Source: CAZEDK01 sp964511025
GTDB lineage: Bacteria; Patescibacteriota; Gracilibacteria; UBA1369; GWF2-33-10
NCBI GenBank assembly: GCA_964511025.1
Contig: CAZEDK010000042.1
Span: 1-14,354 of the forward strand
Length of the DNA stretch: 14,354 nucleotides
Reading direction: 5' to 3'
Numbering within the stretch: position 1 is the first letter of the stretch; every line of letters begins with the position of its first letter. Below are positions 1 through 8,082 of the stretch, one piece after another. The notes beneath the pieces were generated by a model. It was not told the DNA's origin. It saw only the letters and a program-made list of their open reading frames with translations, and did not search any database. The translations under genes and the position numbers were made by a program.

Positions 1-55
1 ATACTTAATACTTAATACTTAATACTTAATACTTAATACTTAATACTTAATACTT
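1..55. repeat. Tandem heptamer array, about 7.9 copies of ATACTTA
   Basis: Seven perfect ATACTTA units are followed by a partial ATACTT, ending 8 bp before the TTG start of the next gene. The array may extend beyond the left edge. Because the period is 7, each frame meets a TAA every 21 bp, so the array is closed to translation and fixes the upstream limit of the downstream gene. A short version of the same repeat lies at 11434-11449, in the same orientation relative to the gene behind it. Confidence 0.95.
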
Positions 56-63
56 CAAACAAA

Positions 64-1863
64 TTGGTTTCCAGAAAACAAAAATCGGATAAAGAACAAG
101 AAACTAAAGAAACTAAAAATAATATCAAAGAAAAAGCAAAAGTAATTTTTGTTGAAATAGATGACGAGGTTACGCATGTATTTGATGCGCTTAAAAAAGC
201 AAAAGAAACTAAAATCATTCTGATAGTTCCAAAAGAAGCTTCTCTTTTTCAAAGTGTAATAAATCTTAAAATTCTAAAACAGAAGTCAGATGAATTATCA
301 AAAACACTTCAGGTGATTACTAAAGATGAAATTGGTTTACATTTAGCAAGGCAGGCAGGCATTGTAACTTCAAATGAAATAGATTCTTCTTTGCAATGGA
401 ATGAAAATATAAATTCGGCAAAGGAAGTAGATATTAAACCAATTGCTGCAAGTTCAAATATGAATCTTCGCAATTCTTTGAAAAAGCTTTCAAGAAATAA
501 ACAGACTATCTTTGAAATACTGAAAGATTTTCGAGCTCGCGGTGAAAATTCACATAGAATTAAAAAAATATTTTCACATTTCAAAAAAAGACCAAAAATT
601 CTTTCCGGACATAAGTTGAGTTTCTCCATGCCAAGTACTAGAGGTTTATCTACCTTGATATTAATGAGTATCGCTGTATTGATTATAAGTGCTTACATTA
701 TCCTTCCGGGAGCAACAATATATTTAACACCAAAAGCAAATGTGATATCTCAAAGTATGAATGTTGTTCTAGCGGACAGCGTGAAATATGATGGAGAAAT
801 AAAAAGAGCTGAAAAAAGTATTTTGCCAATGTATTTTTATGAAACAGATATTTCTGAAACAATGACATACCATGCAACCGGCAAAGTTTTTGAAGGAACA
901 AATGCATCAGGTACAATTAGAATTTTTAATACAAGCAACAATCCATGGACTCTTATCAATAATACAAGATTTCAAACAAGTGAAGGAGTAGTGTTCAGAA
1001 CAAAACAATACGTTACAGTGCCTGCCAAGAATGCAGATGACACAGCTGGAATCTTAGATGTTGCTGTAATAGCAGATGAGTTAAATATTTTTGCTGAATT
1101 GGTTGGCGAGAAAGGTAATATTCCTGCCGGCACTAAGTTTTTCATACCGGCGCTCAACGAAGGCAATCAGAAGTTAATTTATGGTGAGAATCAAAAAGCA
1201 ATGACGGGCGGAACTACCAAATTCCATGAAGTCATTACAAAAGAAGATGTTTTTGCGGCACAAGAACTTATCAAGACAAAAATTATAGAAAATATGAATT
1301 TAACTTTGAAAAAGGAAATAGAGAATTTAAACCAAAAATATTCAACAAAATTTTATTTAATATTAGATGACGTTGTAGTGAAAAAAGATAAAATAAAAGT
1401 TATTTTACCTGAAAATATAGAAGGTCAATCTTTAGCTCAATTTGATTTAAATGGATCGATGCATGTATCAGTACCCTACTTTAATTATGACGAATTGCTT
1501 AATATAATGAAAGTTGAACTTAACAAACACAGCAATCCGAAGAAAAAACTAGTCAAATCTTATGCTGAAAATTTGCAATTTGAAATTTCGGAAATTGATG
1601 AGAAAAATAGTAAAATCAAAATCACTGCAACTCTTCAGGGACTTGAAGAGTTTAATTTAACTGAAGAAACTGAAACAGGCAAAAGAATTATGGAAAAAAT
1701 TATCAATAATATATCTGGTAAAAGTATTGATGAAGCTAATAATTACATACAAAATCTTCCTGAAATAAATAAAGTGGAAATAGTATCATGGCCAAAATGG
1801 GCTCTTACAATTCCAAGTATTCCGGAAAATATAAAAATCAAAATTGTTGCTTCAGAAACTTAA
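64..1863 (+). CDS. Single-pass membrane protein with baseplate-J-like extracytoplasmic region
   Basis: This 599-aa protein has four visible parts. Residues 1-28 are Lys/Glu-rich. Residues about 28-110 form an alpha/beta domain with a predicted strand IILIVPKEASLFQ. A low-complexity basic linker leads to a membrane helix at about 193-214, followed by a beta-rich region (about 215-380) containing ASGTIRIFNTSNNPW and a TRFQTSEGVVFRT segment, and then a mixed alpha/beta tail. I recognise the layout and the middle region as resembling Patescibacteria proteins annotated as baseplate J-like; no enzymatic motif is visible. The helix suggests an inside N-terminus and outside C-terminus. TTG at 64 is the only standard start before the first domain, because a TAA lies in frame at 34-36; there is no Shine-Dalgarno sequence. 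proS follows after 12 bp, so the two are probably co-transcribed. The function is unknown; a role in the envelope or surface apparatus is inference. Confidence 0.8.
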   Translation: MVSRKQKSDKEQETKETKNNIKEKAKVIFVEIDDEVTHVFDALKKAKETKIILIVPKEASLFQSVINLKILKQKSDELSKTLQVITKDEIGLHLARQAGIVTSNEIDSSLQWNENINSAKEVDIKPIAASSNMNLRNSLKKLSRNKQTIFEILKDFRARGENSHRIKKIFSHFKKRPKILSGHKLSFSMPSTRGLSTLILMSIAVLIISAYIILPGATIYLTPKANVISQSMNVVLADSVKYDGEIKRAEKSILPMYFYETDISETMTYHATGKVFEGTNASGTIRIFNTSNNPWTLINNTRFQTSEGVVFRTKQYVTVPAKNADDTAGILDVAVIADELNIFAELVGEKGNIPAGTKFFIPALNEGNQKLIYGENQKAMTGGTTKFHEVITKEDVFAAQELIKTKIIENMNLTLKKEIENLNQKYSTKFYLILDDVVVKKDKIKVILPENIEGQSLAQFDLNGSMHVSVPYFNYDELLNIMKVELNKHSNPKKKLVKSYAENLQFEISEIDEKNSKIKITATLQGLEEFNLTEETETGKRIMEKIINNISGKSIDEANNYIQNLPEINKVEIVSWPKWALTIPSIPENIKIKIVASET

Positions 1864-1875
1864 CCCAATTTATAT

Positions 1876-3351
1876 ATGGCAAAAAACATAAGTCCAAGAG
1901 GGCAGGATTACTCTAAATGGTATAACGATATAGTGCTTGAAGCAGGTCTTGCAGATTATTCTGCCGTAAGAGGATGTATGGTAATTAAGCCGTATGGTTA
2001 TGCAATTTGGGAAAAAATGCAGAGTGTGCTTGATAAAATGTTCAAAAAAACAGGTCACCAGAATGCATATTTTCCGCTTTTTATACCTAAGAGTTTTTTG
2101 AGTAAAGAGGCAGCCCACGTTGAAGGATTTGCGAAAGAATGTGCTGTAGTTACTCACTATAGATTAAAAAAGGATAAAAAGAGTGGAGAAATTATTATTG
2201 ATCCTGATGCAAAATTAGAAGAAGAATTAATTGTACGTCCAACATCAGAAACAATAATATGGAATACATATAAAACATGGATTAAGTCGTATAGAGATCT
2301 TCCATTACTTATCAATCAATGGGCCAACGTAGTCAGATGGGAGATGAGAACGCGACTTTTTCTTAGAACATGTGAATTTCTTTGGCAGGAAGGACATACA
2401 GCACATGCGACAGAAAAAGAAGCTATTGAAGAAGCGGAAAAAATGTTGAAAGTCTATTTTGATTTTGCTGAAAACTATCTTGCTATTCCTGTAATACAAG
2501 GCAAAAAAACTCCAAATGAAAGATTTGCTGGGGCTCTTGATACATACTGTATTGAAGCATTGATGCAGGATGGCAAAGCCTTACAAACCGGCACTTCACA
2601 TTTTCTCGGACAAAATTTTGCAAAAGCTTTTGACGTCAAATATGCAGATCAAAATGGTAATCTTGAATATGTCTGGGCAACAAGCTGGGGTGTTTCCACA
2701 AGACTTATGGGCGCTTTGATTATGTGCCATAGTGACGATGAAGGCTTAGTTTTACCTCCAAAACTTGCTCCTATACAAGTAGTCATAGTGCCAATTTATA
2801 AAACCGAAGAAGAGTTAATAAAACTAAGAGAAAAAGCTAATAAAATTGTAAAAGATTTAGAAGCCTTGAATATTGACGTTAAATTTGATGACGATGACAC
2901 AAAAAAACCCGGATGGAAATTTGCGGAATATGAAATGAAAGGTGTGCCGATTAGAATAGCAATTGGACCGAAAGATTTGGAGAATAATACAATTGAGATA
3001 GCCAGAAGAGATACTAGAGAAAAAGAAATAATAAGTTTTGATGAAGCAAATAAGATAATCCCATCTTTATTAGATGACATTCAAAAAAATCTTTATTATA
3101 AATCGCTAAGATTTCGGGAAGAAAACACATATCCTGTTGATAGCTACGAAGAATTCAAAAAAGCTTTAGAAGAAAAAGGAGGCTTTATTTTGGCGCATTA
3201 TGATGGAACTAACGAGACTGAAGAAAAGATTAAAAATGAAACAAAAGCAACAGTAAGATGTATACCACTGAACAACAAAGAAGAAGCAGGCGTTTGCATG
3301 GTAACCGGAAAAGCTTCGAAACAAAGAGTAATCTTTGCGAGGGCATATTAA
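1876..3351 (+). CDS. proS: Prolyl-tRNA synthetase, archaeal/eukaryotic-type
   Basis: The enzyme attaches proline to tRNA(Pro) using ATP, in the cytoplasm. At 491 aa it matches the short class II form (ProS type 3) that lacks the INS editing domain of the E. coli enzyme. Visible are motif 1 near VRGCMVIKPYGYAIWE, motif 2 with R154-W-E-M-R and the following LRTCEFLWQEGHTAH, and motif 3 with GVSTR (R276). An anticodon-binding domain starts at about residue 295 with IQVVIVPIYKT. The C-terminal domain ends in FARAY; a terminal Tyr is characteristic of this subfamily. That domain keeps the RCIP element, but of the four zinc-ligand cysteines seen in zinc-containing relatives only one remains, and the final C-x-x-C reads C-M-V-T, so it is probably zinc-free. 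The ATG lies 12 bp after the upstream stop with no Shine-Dalgarno sequence, suggesting an operon with the membrane protein. Confidence 0.97.
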   Translation: MAKNISPRGQDYSKWYNDIVLEAGLADYSAVRGCMVIKPYGYAIWEKMQSVLDKMFKKTGHQNAYFPLFIPKSFLSKEAAHVEGFAKECAVVTHYRLKKDKKSGEIIIDPDAKLEEELIVRPTSETIIWNTYKTWIKSYRDLPLLINQWANVVRWEMRTRLFLRTCEFLWQEGHTAHATEKEAIEEAEKMLKVYFDFAENYLAIPVIQGKKTPNERFAGALDTYCIEALMQDGKALQTGTSHFLGQNFAKAFDVKYADQNGNLEYVWATSWGVSTRLMGALIMCHSDDEGLVLPPKLAPIQVVIVPIYKTEEELIKLREKANKIVKDLEALNIDVKFDDDDTKKPGWKFAEYEMKGVPIRIAIGPKDLENNTIEIARRDTREKEIISFDEANKIIPSLLDDIQKNLYYKSLRFREENTYPVDSYEEFKKALEEKGGFILAHYDGTNETEEKIKNETKATVRCIPLNNKEEAGVCMVTGKASKQRVIFARAY

Positions 3352-3363
3352 AAATCCACTACT

Positions 3364-3416
3364 GTCATTCCCGGGCCACACCTGCCCGAATCGGTACAGG
3401 CGGGTCGGAAATCCAG
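3364..3416. repeat. GC-rich dispersed hairpin repeat (GTCATTCCC...GGAAATCCAG)
   Basis: This 53-bp block is strongly GC-rich in AT-rich surroundings. It begins GTCATTCCCGGGCC and ends GGAAATCCAG. Inside, ACCTGCCCG (3380-3388) pairs with CAGGCGGGT (3397-3405), with one G-T wobble and one mismatch across an 8-nt loop. The outer ATTCC/GGAAAT ends also tend to pair. It resembles the CATTCCCG...CGGGAATCCAG family of intergenic repeats found in many bacterial genomes. It lies between the convergent proS and mazF genes and could also stop transcription from both sides; there is no U-tract, so that role is uncertain. Confidence 0.7.
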
Positions 3417-3517
3417 TAAGCTAAAATTCTTTGTTATTTTATTTGCTCAACTATGAAGCAAAGATATTTGGAATACAACATCTCGTTTTGCATTTTGTGC
3501 GAAATGAAAATTCCTTG

Positions 3518-3865
3518 CTAAAATATCTTCAAACTCAACTTCAAAGCTTCATTGATTTTCATAAGTTTATCCTCTTGCAAAATTCCGATTTTTTTAATTA
3601 GTCTTTGCTTATCCATAGTAAAAATCTGATTTAATTTAACTATAGAATCTTCTTTTAGCCCGGAATCTTTTTTGTTGATTAGAACAGTTACCGGAGTCTG
3701 GAATAAATTTGTTGTAATTGCGGCAACAATTGTGACTGGCGAATGTTTATTGCCAATATCATTTTGAATAATTAAAGCAGGTCTTGTTCCTTTGTATTCG
3801 GATCCAAGTGATGGATCAAAACAAGCGAGCCATATTTCTCCATATCTTGGAAAGTTTTCAGTCAT
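3518..3865 (-). CDS. mazF: Type II toxin, PemK/MazF family endoribonuclease
   Basis: This is a sequence-specific mRNA (or tRNA) endoribonuclease toxin, inactive when bound by its antitoxin. The start-proximal RYGEIWLACFDP, the KGTRPALIIQND core with its conserved Arg, and the VAAITTN strand are characteristic of MazF/PemK. The C-terminal DSIVKLNQIFTMDKQRL segment also fits. From the chosen ATG (3865) the protein is 115 aa, the normal length. That ATG overlaps the antitoxin TGA by 8 nt (ATGACTGA), a typical coupling arrangement. An in-frame ATG at 3877 would add four residues ahead of the conserved fold and is less likely. The stop is TAG. The gene shares the promoter at 4148-4176 with the antitoxin. 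Confidence 0.93.
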   Translation of the reverse strand: MTENFPRYGEIWLACFDPSLGSEYKGTRPALIIQNDIGNKHSPVTIVAAITTNLFQTPVTVLINKKDSGLKEDSIVKLNQIFTMDKQRLIKKIGILQEDKLMKINEALKLSLKIF

Positions 3866-4118
3866 TTTGTAATGCAAAAATTATTTCTGGAATAATTGAG
3901 TCAAATTCTCTTGCAATTTTAAGGTCTTCATCTGCCATTTGTATATATCCTTTTTTCATTTCTTCTTCAATATACTTATCACGAAGCAATGTTAAAATAT
4001 GGTCTACAGTTTCAGACATACTTTGTTCTTTTTGTTCAGCAAATTCCTGTAAAAATAATTTATTTACAGGCTCAATTGTAATACTTAATCTTTCTTTAAT
4101 AGTATTATTTGTTAACAT
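3858..4118 (-). CDS. Ribbon-helix-helix antitoxin partnering MazF
   Basis: This 86-aa protein has the antitoxin layout. An N-terminal strand (KERLSITIEP) and two helices (NKLFLQEFAEQKEQ and MSETVDHILTLLRDKY) make a ribbon-helix-helix DNA-binding fold. A helical acidic tail from about residue 50 should wrap the toxin. It is the first gene of the pair. Its ATG (4118-4116 on the complement) sits on the edge of a perfect 36-bp palindrome that covers the predicted transcription start, so autorepression by the antitoxin or antitoxin-toxin complex is expected. The family assignment rests on fold pattern and context; the exact antitoxin subfamily (CopG-like or MazE-like) is not resolved. Confidence 0.88.
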   Translation of the reverse strand: MLTNNTIKERLSITIEPVNKLFLQEFAEQKEQSMSETVDHILTLLRDKYIEEEMKKGYIQMADEDLKIAREFDSIIPEIIFALQND

Positions 4119-4152
4119 GATATAGTACGATTAATTAATCGTACTATATCAT
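4117..4152. promoter_or_regulatory. Perfect 36-bp palindrome, likely antitoxin operator
   Basis: Positions 4117-4134 are the exact reverse complement of 4135-4152, centred on TTAATTAA; each arm contains ATATAGTACGAT. One end includes bases of the antitoxin start codon and the other overlaps the -10 box (4148-4153), so a bound repressor would cover the transcription start. A further TACGAT half-element occurs just outside, at about 4153-4158. Symmetry and position fit a ribbon-helix-helix dimer pair. Confidence 0.88.
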
Positions 4153-4176
4153 ACGATAGTTCAAACCTAAAATCAA
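4148..4176 (-). promoter_or_regulatory. Sigma70-type promoter of the RHH/MazF operon
   Basis: On the complement, TTGATT (4176-4171) and TATGAT (4153-4148) are separated by exactly 17 bp. The predicted start lies inside the palindrome, about 22-24 nt before the antitoxin ATG. Confidence 0.7.
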
Positions 4177-4197
4177 TATGATTTATATATGAATTTT

Positions 4198-4206
4198 TGT
4201 TATAAT
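4198..4206 (+). promoter_or_regulatory. Extended -10 promoter (TGTTATAAT) of the PKD/SLH gene
   Basis: A perfect TATAAT (4201-4206) is preceded by TGT, forming a TGn extended -10 element; no good -35 is visible. Transcription should start about 6-8 nt downstream, at or next to the ATG at 4213, predicting a leaderless mRNA. This rules against the in-frame ATG at 4189, which lies upstream of the promoter. Confidence 0.65.
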
Positions 4207-4212
4207 ATAACG

Positions 4213-5892
4213 ATGCCTAATATTCACAAACATAAACATCGACACAAAAAAGCTATTTTGATCTTACTGATAGCATTTGTTGCAATATCATTGCAAATAA
4301 TAAGAAGCGACAAAGAACTGTTCAAGGCAGCTTTTCAGCTGGATAATCCGGAAACTGCGATACCGGTTGCATGTTTCAAAGCCAACACTCACGCCGGGAT
4401 GAAAAATGCAAATGAGAGCGTTATCTTTGGCACCAGAGATAATTCTGAAGATCTTGGAGCAACTTTTGAATTTGATGCATCTTGTACTAAGGATACAGAT
4501 ACAGCAAGGAATAAGCTTCGCTACTATTGGGATTTTGGTGATGAAACGGAAGAAGAATATTATCCGGAAGCTAATTATAAAACAGAACATATATATTGGA
4601 AAACCGGGAAATACACTATTCAACTTCTAGTCAAAGATGATAGCGAAAATAGAAGCGTATACAGACTTGAAGTAAATGTTGTTAAAAATAATGGCCCAAT
4701 AATTGATCTTCAAGTTTCACCGGAAACAGGAACATACAACGAAGAATTTACTTTTGATGCCAGTGCTACGACACATGATCAATTCAGAAAAGAATATTTG
4801 GAATTTTGTTGGGATTTTGATGGCGATCAGGTTATGGAAATTGCGTGTTCAAAAAATAAGGAAAAAGTAAAGCACGCCTATCCATACGGAACTACAGGCA
4901 AAAAAACCGTTTTGCTTGAAGTCAGAGATCCAGCTTCAGGTAGTATAACAAAAGAATACACAGTACAGTTTATTGAAAATACTTCACCTGTTGCTAATAT
5001 TTTTTTAATTCCCGAGTCAGAAGGAACTTTTAATACGGAATTTATAATTGATGCAAGTTTTTCTACAGATCTCGAAAGTGATTTTAAATGCAGGATTGAT
5101 AGTGACTATAGTGGCAAAGATGATATTATTTATGATCAAAATTTTTCAAATACATGCAGTTGGCACAAAAAATTCACTACAACAGGTACAAAAAAAATAC
5201 ATATACAGCTGGAAGATGAAGATCAATCTCGGATAGATGAATTTTTAACTGTCAATATAAACGATTCTTCAGAATATTTTTCTTATTTAAACAAACAAAA
5301 AGTTATATCTGGGCTTAGCTACAAAATGTATATAGTAGAAGATAACCTTGATAGTCAACCAATATTGTTGCATGAAGATAATTATAGTAATGAAAAAATT
5401 CTCAAAACTTATTCGGTGAAAAATGATATGAATCCAAATACAAATGCTACTAGAGCTGAACTTATAAAAATGGCTTTTGAAGCTTTTGATATTGCTACAA
5501 GTGGCATAAAAAGCGGAGATAATCTTTTTGTGGATCTATCAAAAAAAGATTGGTATTACAAATATATAGTGCAGGCTTATAAAATAAATGTTGTCAAAGG
5601 TTATCAGCAATGCAACAATAATAATTTTTGTGAATTATATGCAAAACCAAATGATACAATCACTAGAGCAGAAGCTTTGGCAATTATTTTTAGAGCTGCT
5701 GATTTTGATCTGTATAAAAGCCCAAAAGTAGATTTCAAAGATCTACCCAAATCACACTGGGCATTCGATTATGTTGAAACAGCAAAAAAATATGATTTGA
5801 TTTCACCTATTTCAGAAAAAAAATTTGGAGTTAATTTGCCTATTACTCGCTCAGAAATAGCTGAAATTTTGTATAAATTGATGAATCAGTAA
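4213..5892 (+). CDS. Exported PKD-domain protein with C-terminal SLH repeats
   Basis: This 559-aa surface protein starts with a basic, His-rich stretch (HKHKHRHKK), then a hydrophobic helix at about residues 14-30, acting as a signal anchor or uncleaved signal peptide. Three PKD-like beta-sandwich domains follow. PKD1 (about 50-155) has YYWDFGDE, PKD2 (about 158-258) has FCWDFDGD, and PKD3 (about 260-347) is degenerate, with CRIDSDYSG in place of the WDF motif. Residues about 405-559 hold two S-layer-homology repeats and part of a third, marked by TRAE (413-416), a second TRAE and TRSE. SLH repeats usually bind secondary cell-wall polymers, often pyruvylated ones, so the CsaB-like gene at 8921-9949 may be functionally linked. 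The start at 4213 was chosen over 4189 because of the promoter. The gene is divergent from the toxin-antitoxin operon. Confidence 0.88.
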   Translation: MPNIHKHKHRHKKAILILLIAFVAISLQIIRSDKELFKAAFQLDNPETAIPVACFKANTHAGMKNANESVIFGTRDNSEDLGATFEFDASCTKDTDTARNKLRYYWDFGDETEEEYYPEANYKTEHIYWKTGKYTIQLLVKDDSENRSVYRLEVNVVKNNGPIIDLQVSPETGTYNEEFTFDASATTHDQFRKEYLEFCWDFDGDQVMEIACSKNKEKVKHAYPYGTTGKKTVLLEVRDPASGSITKEYTVQFIENTSPVANIFLIPESEGTFNTEFIIDASFSTDLESDFKCRIDSDYSGKDDIIYDQNFSNTCSWHKKFTTTGTKKIHIQLEDEDQSRIDEFLTVNINDSSEYFSYLNKQKVISGLSYKMYIVEDNLDSQPILLHEDNYSNEKILKTYSVKNDMNPNTNATRAELIKMAFEAFDIATSGIKSGDNLFVDLSKKDWYYKYIVQAYKINVVKGYQQCNNNNFCELYAKPNDTITRAEALAIIFRAADFDLYKSPKVDFKDLPKSHWAFDYVETAKKYDLISPISEKKFGVNLPITRSEIAEILYKLMNQ

Positions 5893-5938
5893 GTGATTTG
5901 AAACAAAGCCTTTCATTTGCTGGTTATTTACTGTAAAT

Positions 5939-5959
5939 TTAGCGAGGCTCCTTTGCTAA
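5939..5959. terminator. Short hairpin between PKD/SLH gene and infB
   Basis: TTAGCGAGG and CCTTTGCTAA can form a nine-pair stem with two G-T wobbles and a three-base loop. An A/T-rich run follows but no clear U-tract, so termination is only a possibility. Confidence 0.35.
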
Positions 5960-5976
5960 TTTAAAATTTATAAAAC

Positions 5977-8067
5977 TTGGCCATTAAAATTAAAGATCTT
6001 GCAAACAAACTGCAATTAGAAACAAAGCTTCTAATGACTTATATTCGTGATTTTGGTTTTCAGATTGATGACAATGCCATTGAAATTGATGAAGAAATAG
6101 CTGAACTTGTAGAAGAAGAACTTGGCAATGTCACCGGATTACATGAAGAAGAAATGGATACTGCTGAAATTTATGATGAAATCATACATCAAGAAAAAGA
6201 GAAAAGTTTGATTAAATCTCAAAGAAAATTAACTGCAGGAAAAGAAAAAATTAAAATAAAAAAAAGCAAAGAAGATAATATAGAAATTGCTAGTCTCGAA
6301 GCTATAACGATAGAAGATTTTATCACTGTAAAAGAATTTTCTGAAAAAACAGGTATTAGTGCTGCAAAAATTATTGGTGAGTTAATGAAAAATGGTATTT
6401 TGGCAAATATCAATCAGCAAATAGATTACGATACTATAAGTGTTATAGCACTTGAGTTGGGAGTAAATATAAAAAGAAAAAGAGGTGCAGCAAAAATTGA
6501 AGATATGATGGAAGGTAATCTTGCGAAATTATTACATGAAGATGATAAATCAGTTCTTGTTAGTCGTCCTGCAATAGTTAGTATCATGGGACATGTCGAT
6601 CACGGTAAAACAAAACTTCTTGATACAATTCGAGATACAAATGTTATTGCAACAGAAGCAGGTGGCATTACGCAGCATATTGGAGCCTATCAGGTAGAAA
6701 AAAATGGCAGAAAAATAACTTTTTTGGACACTCCGGGTCATGAAGCTTTTACCGCTATGAGAGCTCGTGGCGCAAAAGCCACTGATATTGCAATACTCGT
6801 CGTTGCTGCTGATGAGGGAGTAAAACCTCAAACAATAGAGGCTATCAATCACGCAAAAGACGCAGGGATACCAATTATTGTAGCAATGAACAAGATGGAC
6901 AAAGAAGGAGCTAATCCAGACAAAGTAATGATAGAACTTGCAGAACACGGTTTGCAATCAGAAGCATGGGGTGGTAATACGGTTATGGTTCCTATATCAG
7001 CTTTGAAAGGCGAAGGAATAGACAAACTTCTTGATATGATATTACTCACTGCGGATATGCTTGATTTGAAAGCAAATCCTAACAGACCTGCAGTGGGAAC
7101 TGTTATCGAAGCTCATGTTGATTTAAGTCTTGGACCTGTTGCTACAATTGTTGTTAACAGTGGCAGCTTGAATACAATGGATAATGTCATTGTCGGCTCT
7201 GCTTACGGAAGAATCAAAACAATGAAAGATTTCAAAGGGAAAAAACTGAAAACGTTATATCCATCAGATACGGCACAGATTTCCGGACTATCTGTTACTC
7301 CAAGAAGTGGTGATATTTTGCAAGTTGTTACGTCAGAAAAAGAAGCAAGACAGAAAGCAATGGCAATATCTGATATTTTGAAACTTAGAAATATATTTAG
7401 TTTGGGTATGACTATGTCTGATCTTATAGGGAAAATAAAAGAAGGAAATTTGAAAACATTAAAATTAATCATTAAGACGGATACTCAGGGTTCACTCGAG
7501 GCAATTAAGGGGTCTCTGTCAAAAATGCCTACAAATCAAGTAAATCTGAAAGTTATCCATAGCTGTGTTGGAGCTGTTTCAGAATCAGATGTAATGATGG
7601 CAGCAGCAGGAGGGGCTATTATACTTGCCTTTCATAGTGAAGTGCCGGGACAGGTAGAAAGAATTGCAGAAAAACATAACGTAGAAATACTTTCATACAA
7701 AATTATTTATAAATTAATTGATGATGTTAAGAATTTGCTTTCAGGATTACTTGAAGCCGAAATTGTTGAAGTTGAATTAGGCAGGATCGAAATATTACAA
7801 GTTTTCTACACAAAGAAAAAAGAAATGATCATAGGATGCAAAGTATTATCAGGAGAAATAGAAAATAAATCCAAAATAAGAATAATGAGAAAAGGCGAAG
7901 AAGTGGGGCATGGAGAAATAAGTTCTCTTCAAATAGTTGATAAAAAAGTTGAAAAGGTTAAGACAGGTTTGGAATGTGGCATCAAATTCACAGGAAATAT
8001 TCAAATTGAGCAAGGCGATGAGTTGTTAGCTTACAAGAAAGAAACGAGAACGAGGGTACTTGAATAG
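5977..8067 (+). CDS. infB: Translation initiation factor IF-2
   Basis: This GTPase brings initiator fMet-tRNA to the ribosome and promotes subunit joining. The 696-aa protein has two IF2_N-type helical modules (about 1-50 and 108-165) separated by a charged linker. The GTPase domain shows G1 GHVDHGKT (205-212), G2 GGITQ (229-233), G3 DTPGH (251-255), G4 NKMD (305-308) and G5 SALKG (341-345). Domains II, III and the fMet-binding C-terminal domain follow, ending in KKETRTRVLE. The residue after GKT is Lys rather than the common Ser/Thr. The start is TTG: a TAA lies in frame at 5971-5973, and the next Met falls inside the first module. No Shine-Dalgarno sequence precedes it. The PfkB kinase begins 15 bp after the stop and is probably co-transcribed. 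Confidence 0.98.
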   Translation: MAIKIKDLANKLQLETKLLMTYIRDFGFQIDDNAIEIDEEIAELVEEELGNVTGLHEEEMDTAEIYDEIIHQEKEKSLIKSQRKLTAGKEKIKIKKSKEDNIEIASLEAITIEDFITVKEFSEKTGISAAKIIGELMKNGILANINQQIDYDTISVIALELGVNIKRKRGAAKIEDMMEGNLAKLLHEDDKSVLVSRPAIVSIMGHVDHGKTKLLDTIRDTNVIATEAGGITQHIGAYQVEKNGRKITFLDTPGHEAFTAMRARGAKATDIAILVVAADEGVKPQTIEAINHAKDAGIPIIVAMNKMDKEGANPDKVMIELAEHGLQSEAWGGNTVMVPISALKGEGIDKLLDMILLTADMLDLKANPNRPAVGTVIEAHVDLSLGPVATIVVNSGSLNTMDNVIVGSAYGRIKTMKDFKGKKLKTLYPSDTAQISGLSVTPRSGDILQVVTSEKEARQKAMAISDILKLRNIFSLGMTMSDLIGKIKEGNLKTLKLIIKTDTQGSLEAIKGSLSKMPTNQVNLKVIHSCVGAVSESDVMMAAAGGAIILAFHSEVPGQVERIAEKHNVEILSYKIIYKLIDDVKNLLSGLLEAEIVEVELGRIEILQVFYTKKKEMIIGCKVLSGEIENKSKIRIMRKGEEVGHGEISSLQIVDKKVEKVKTGLECGIKFTGNIQIEQGDELLAYKKETRTRVLE

Positions 8068-8082
8068 CTAAAAGCCGATCAA

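Noticed and set aside
4079..4090. Another TAATACTTAAT-like string inside the antitoxin gene
   Set aside because: It is a single unit in coding sequence; isolated TACTTAA strings also occur at about 11143 and 14103 and are expected in A/T-rich DNA.
3784..4125. Open frame of 113 codons on the + strand across mazF and its antitoxin
   Set aside because: Both genes on the other strand have recognisable folds, normal lengths and a shared promoter; the + frame has none of these.
5893..5976. Leader upstream of infB considered as a riboswitch or structured leader
   Set aside because: The gap is only 84 bp with one 21-bp hairpin and no recognisable aptamer core.
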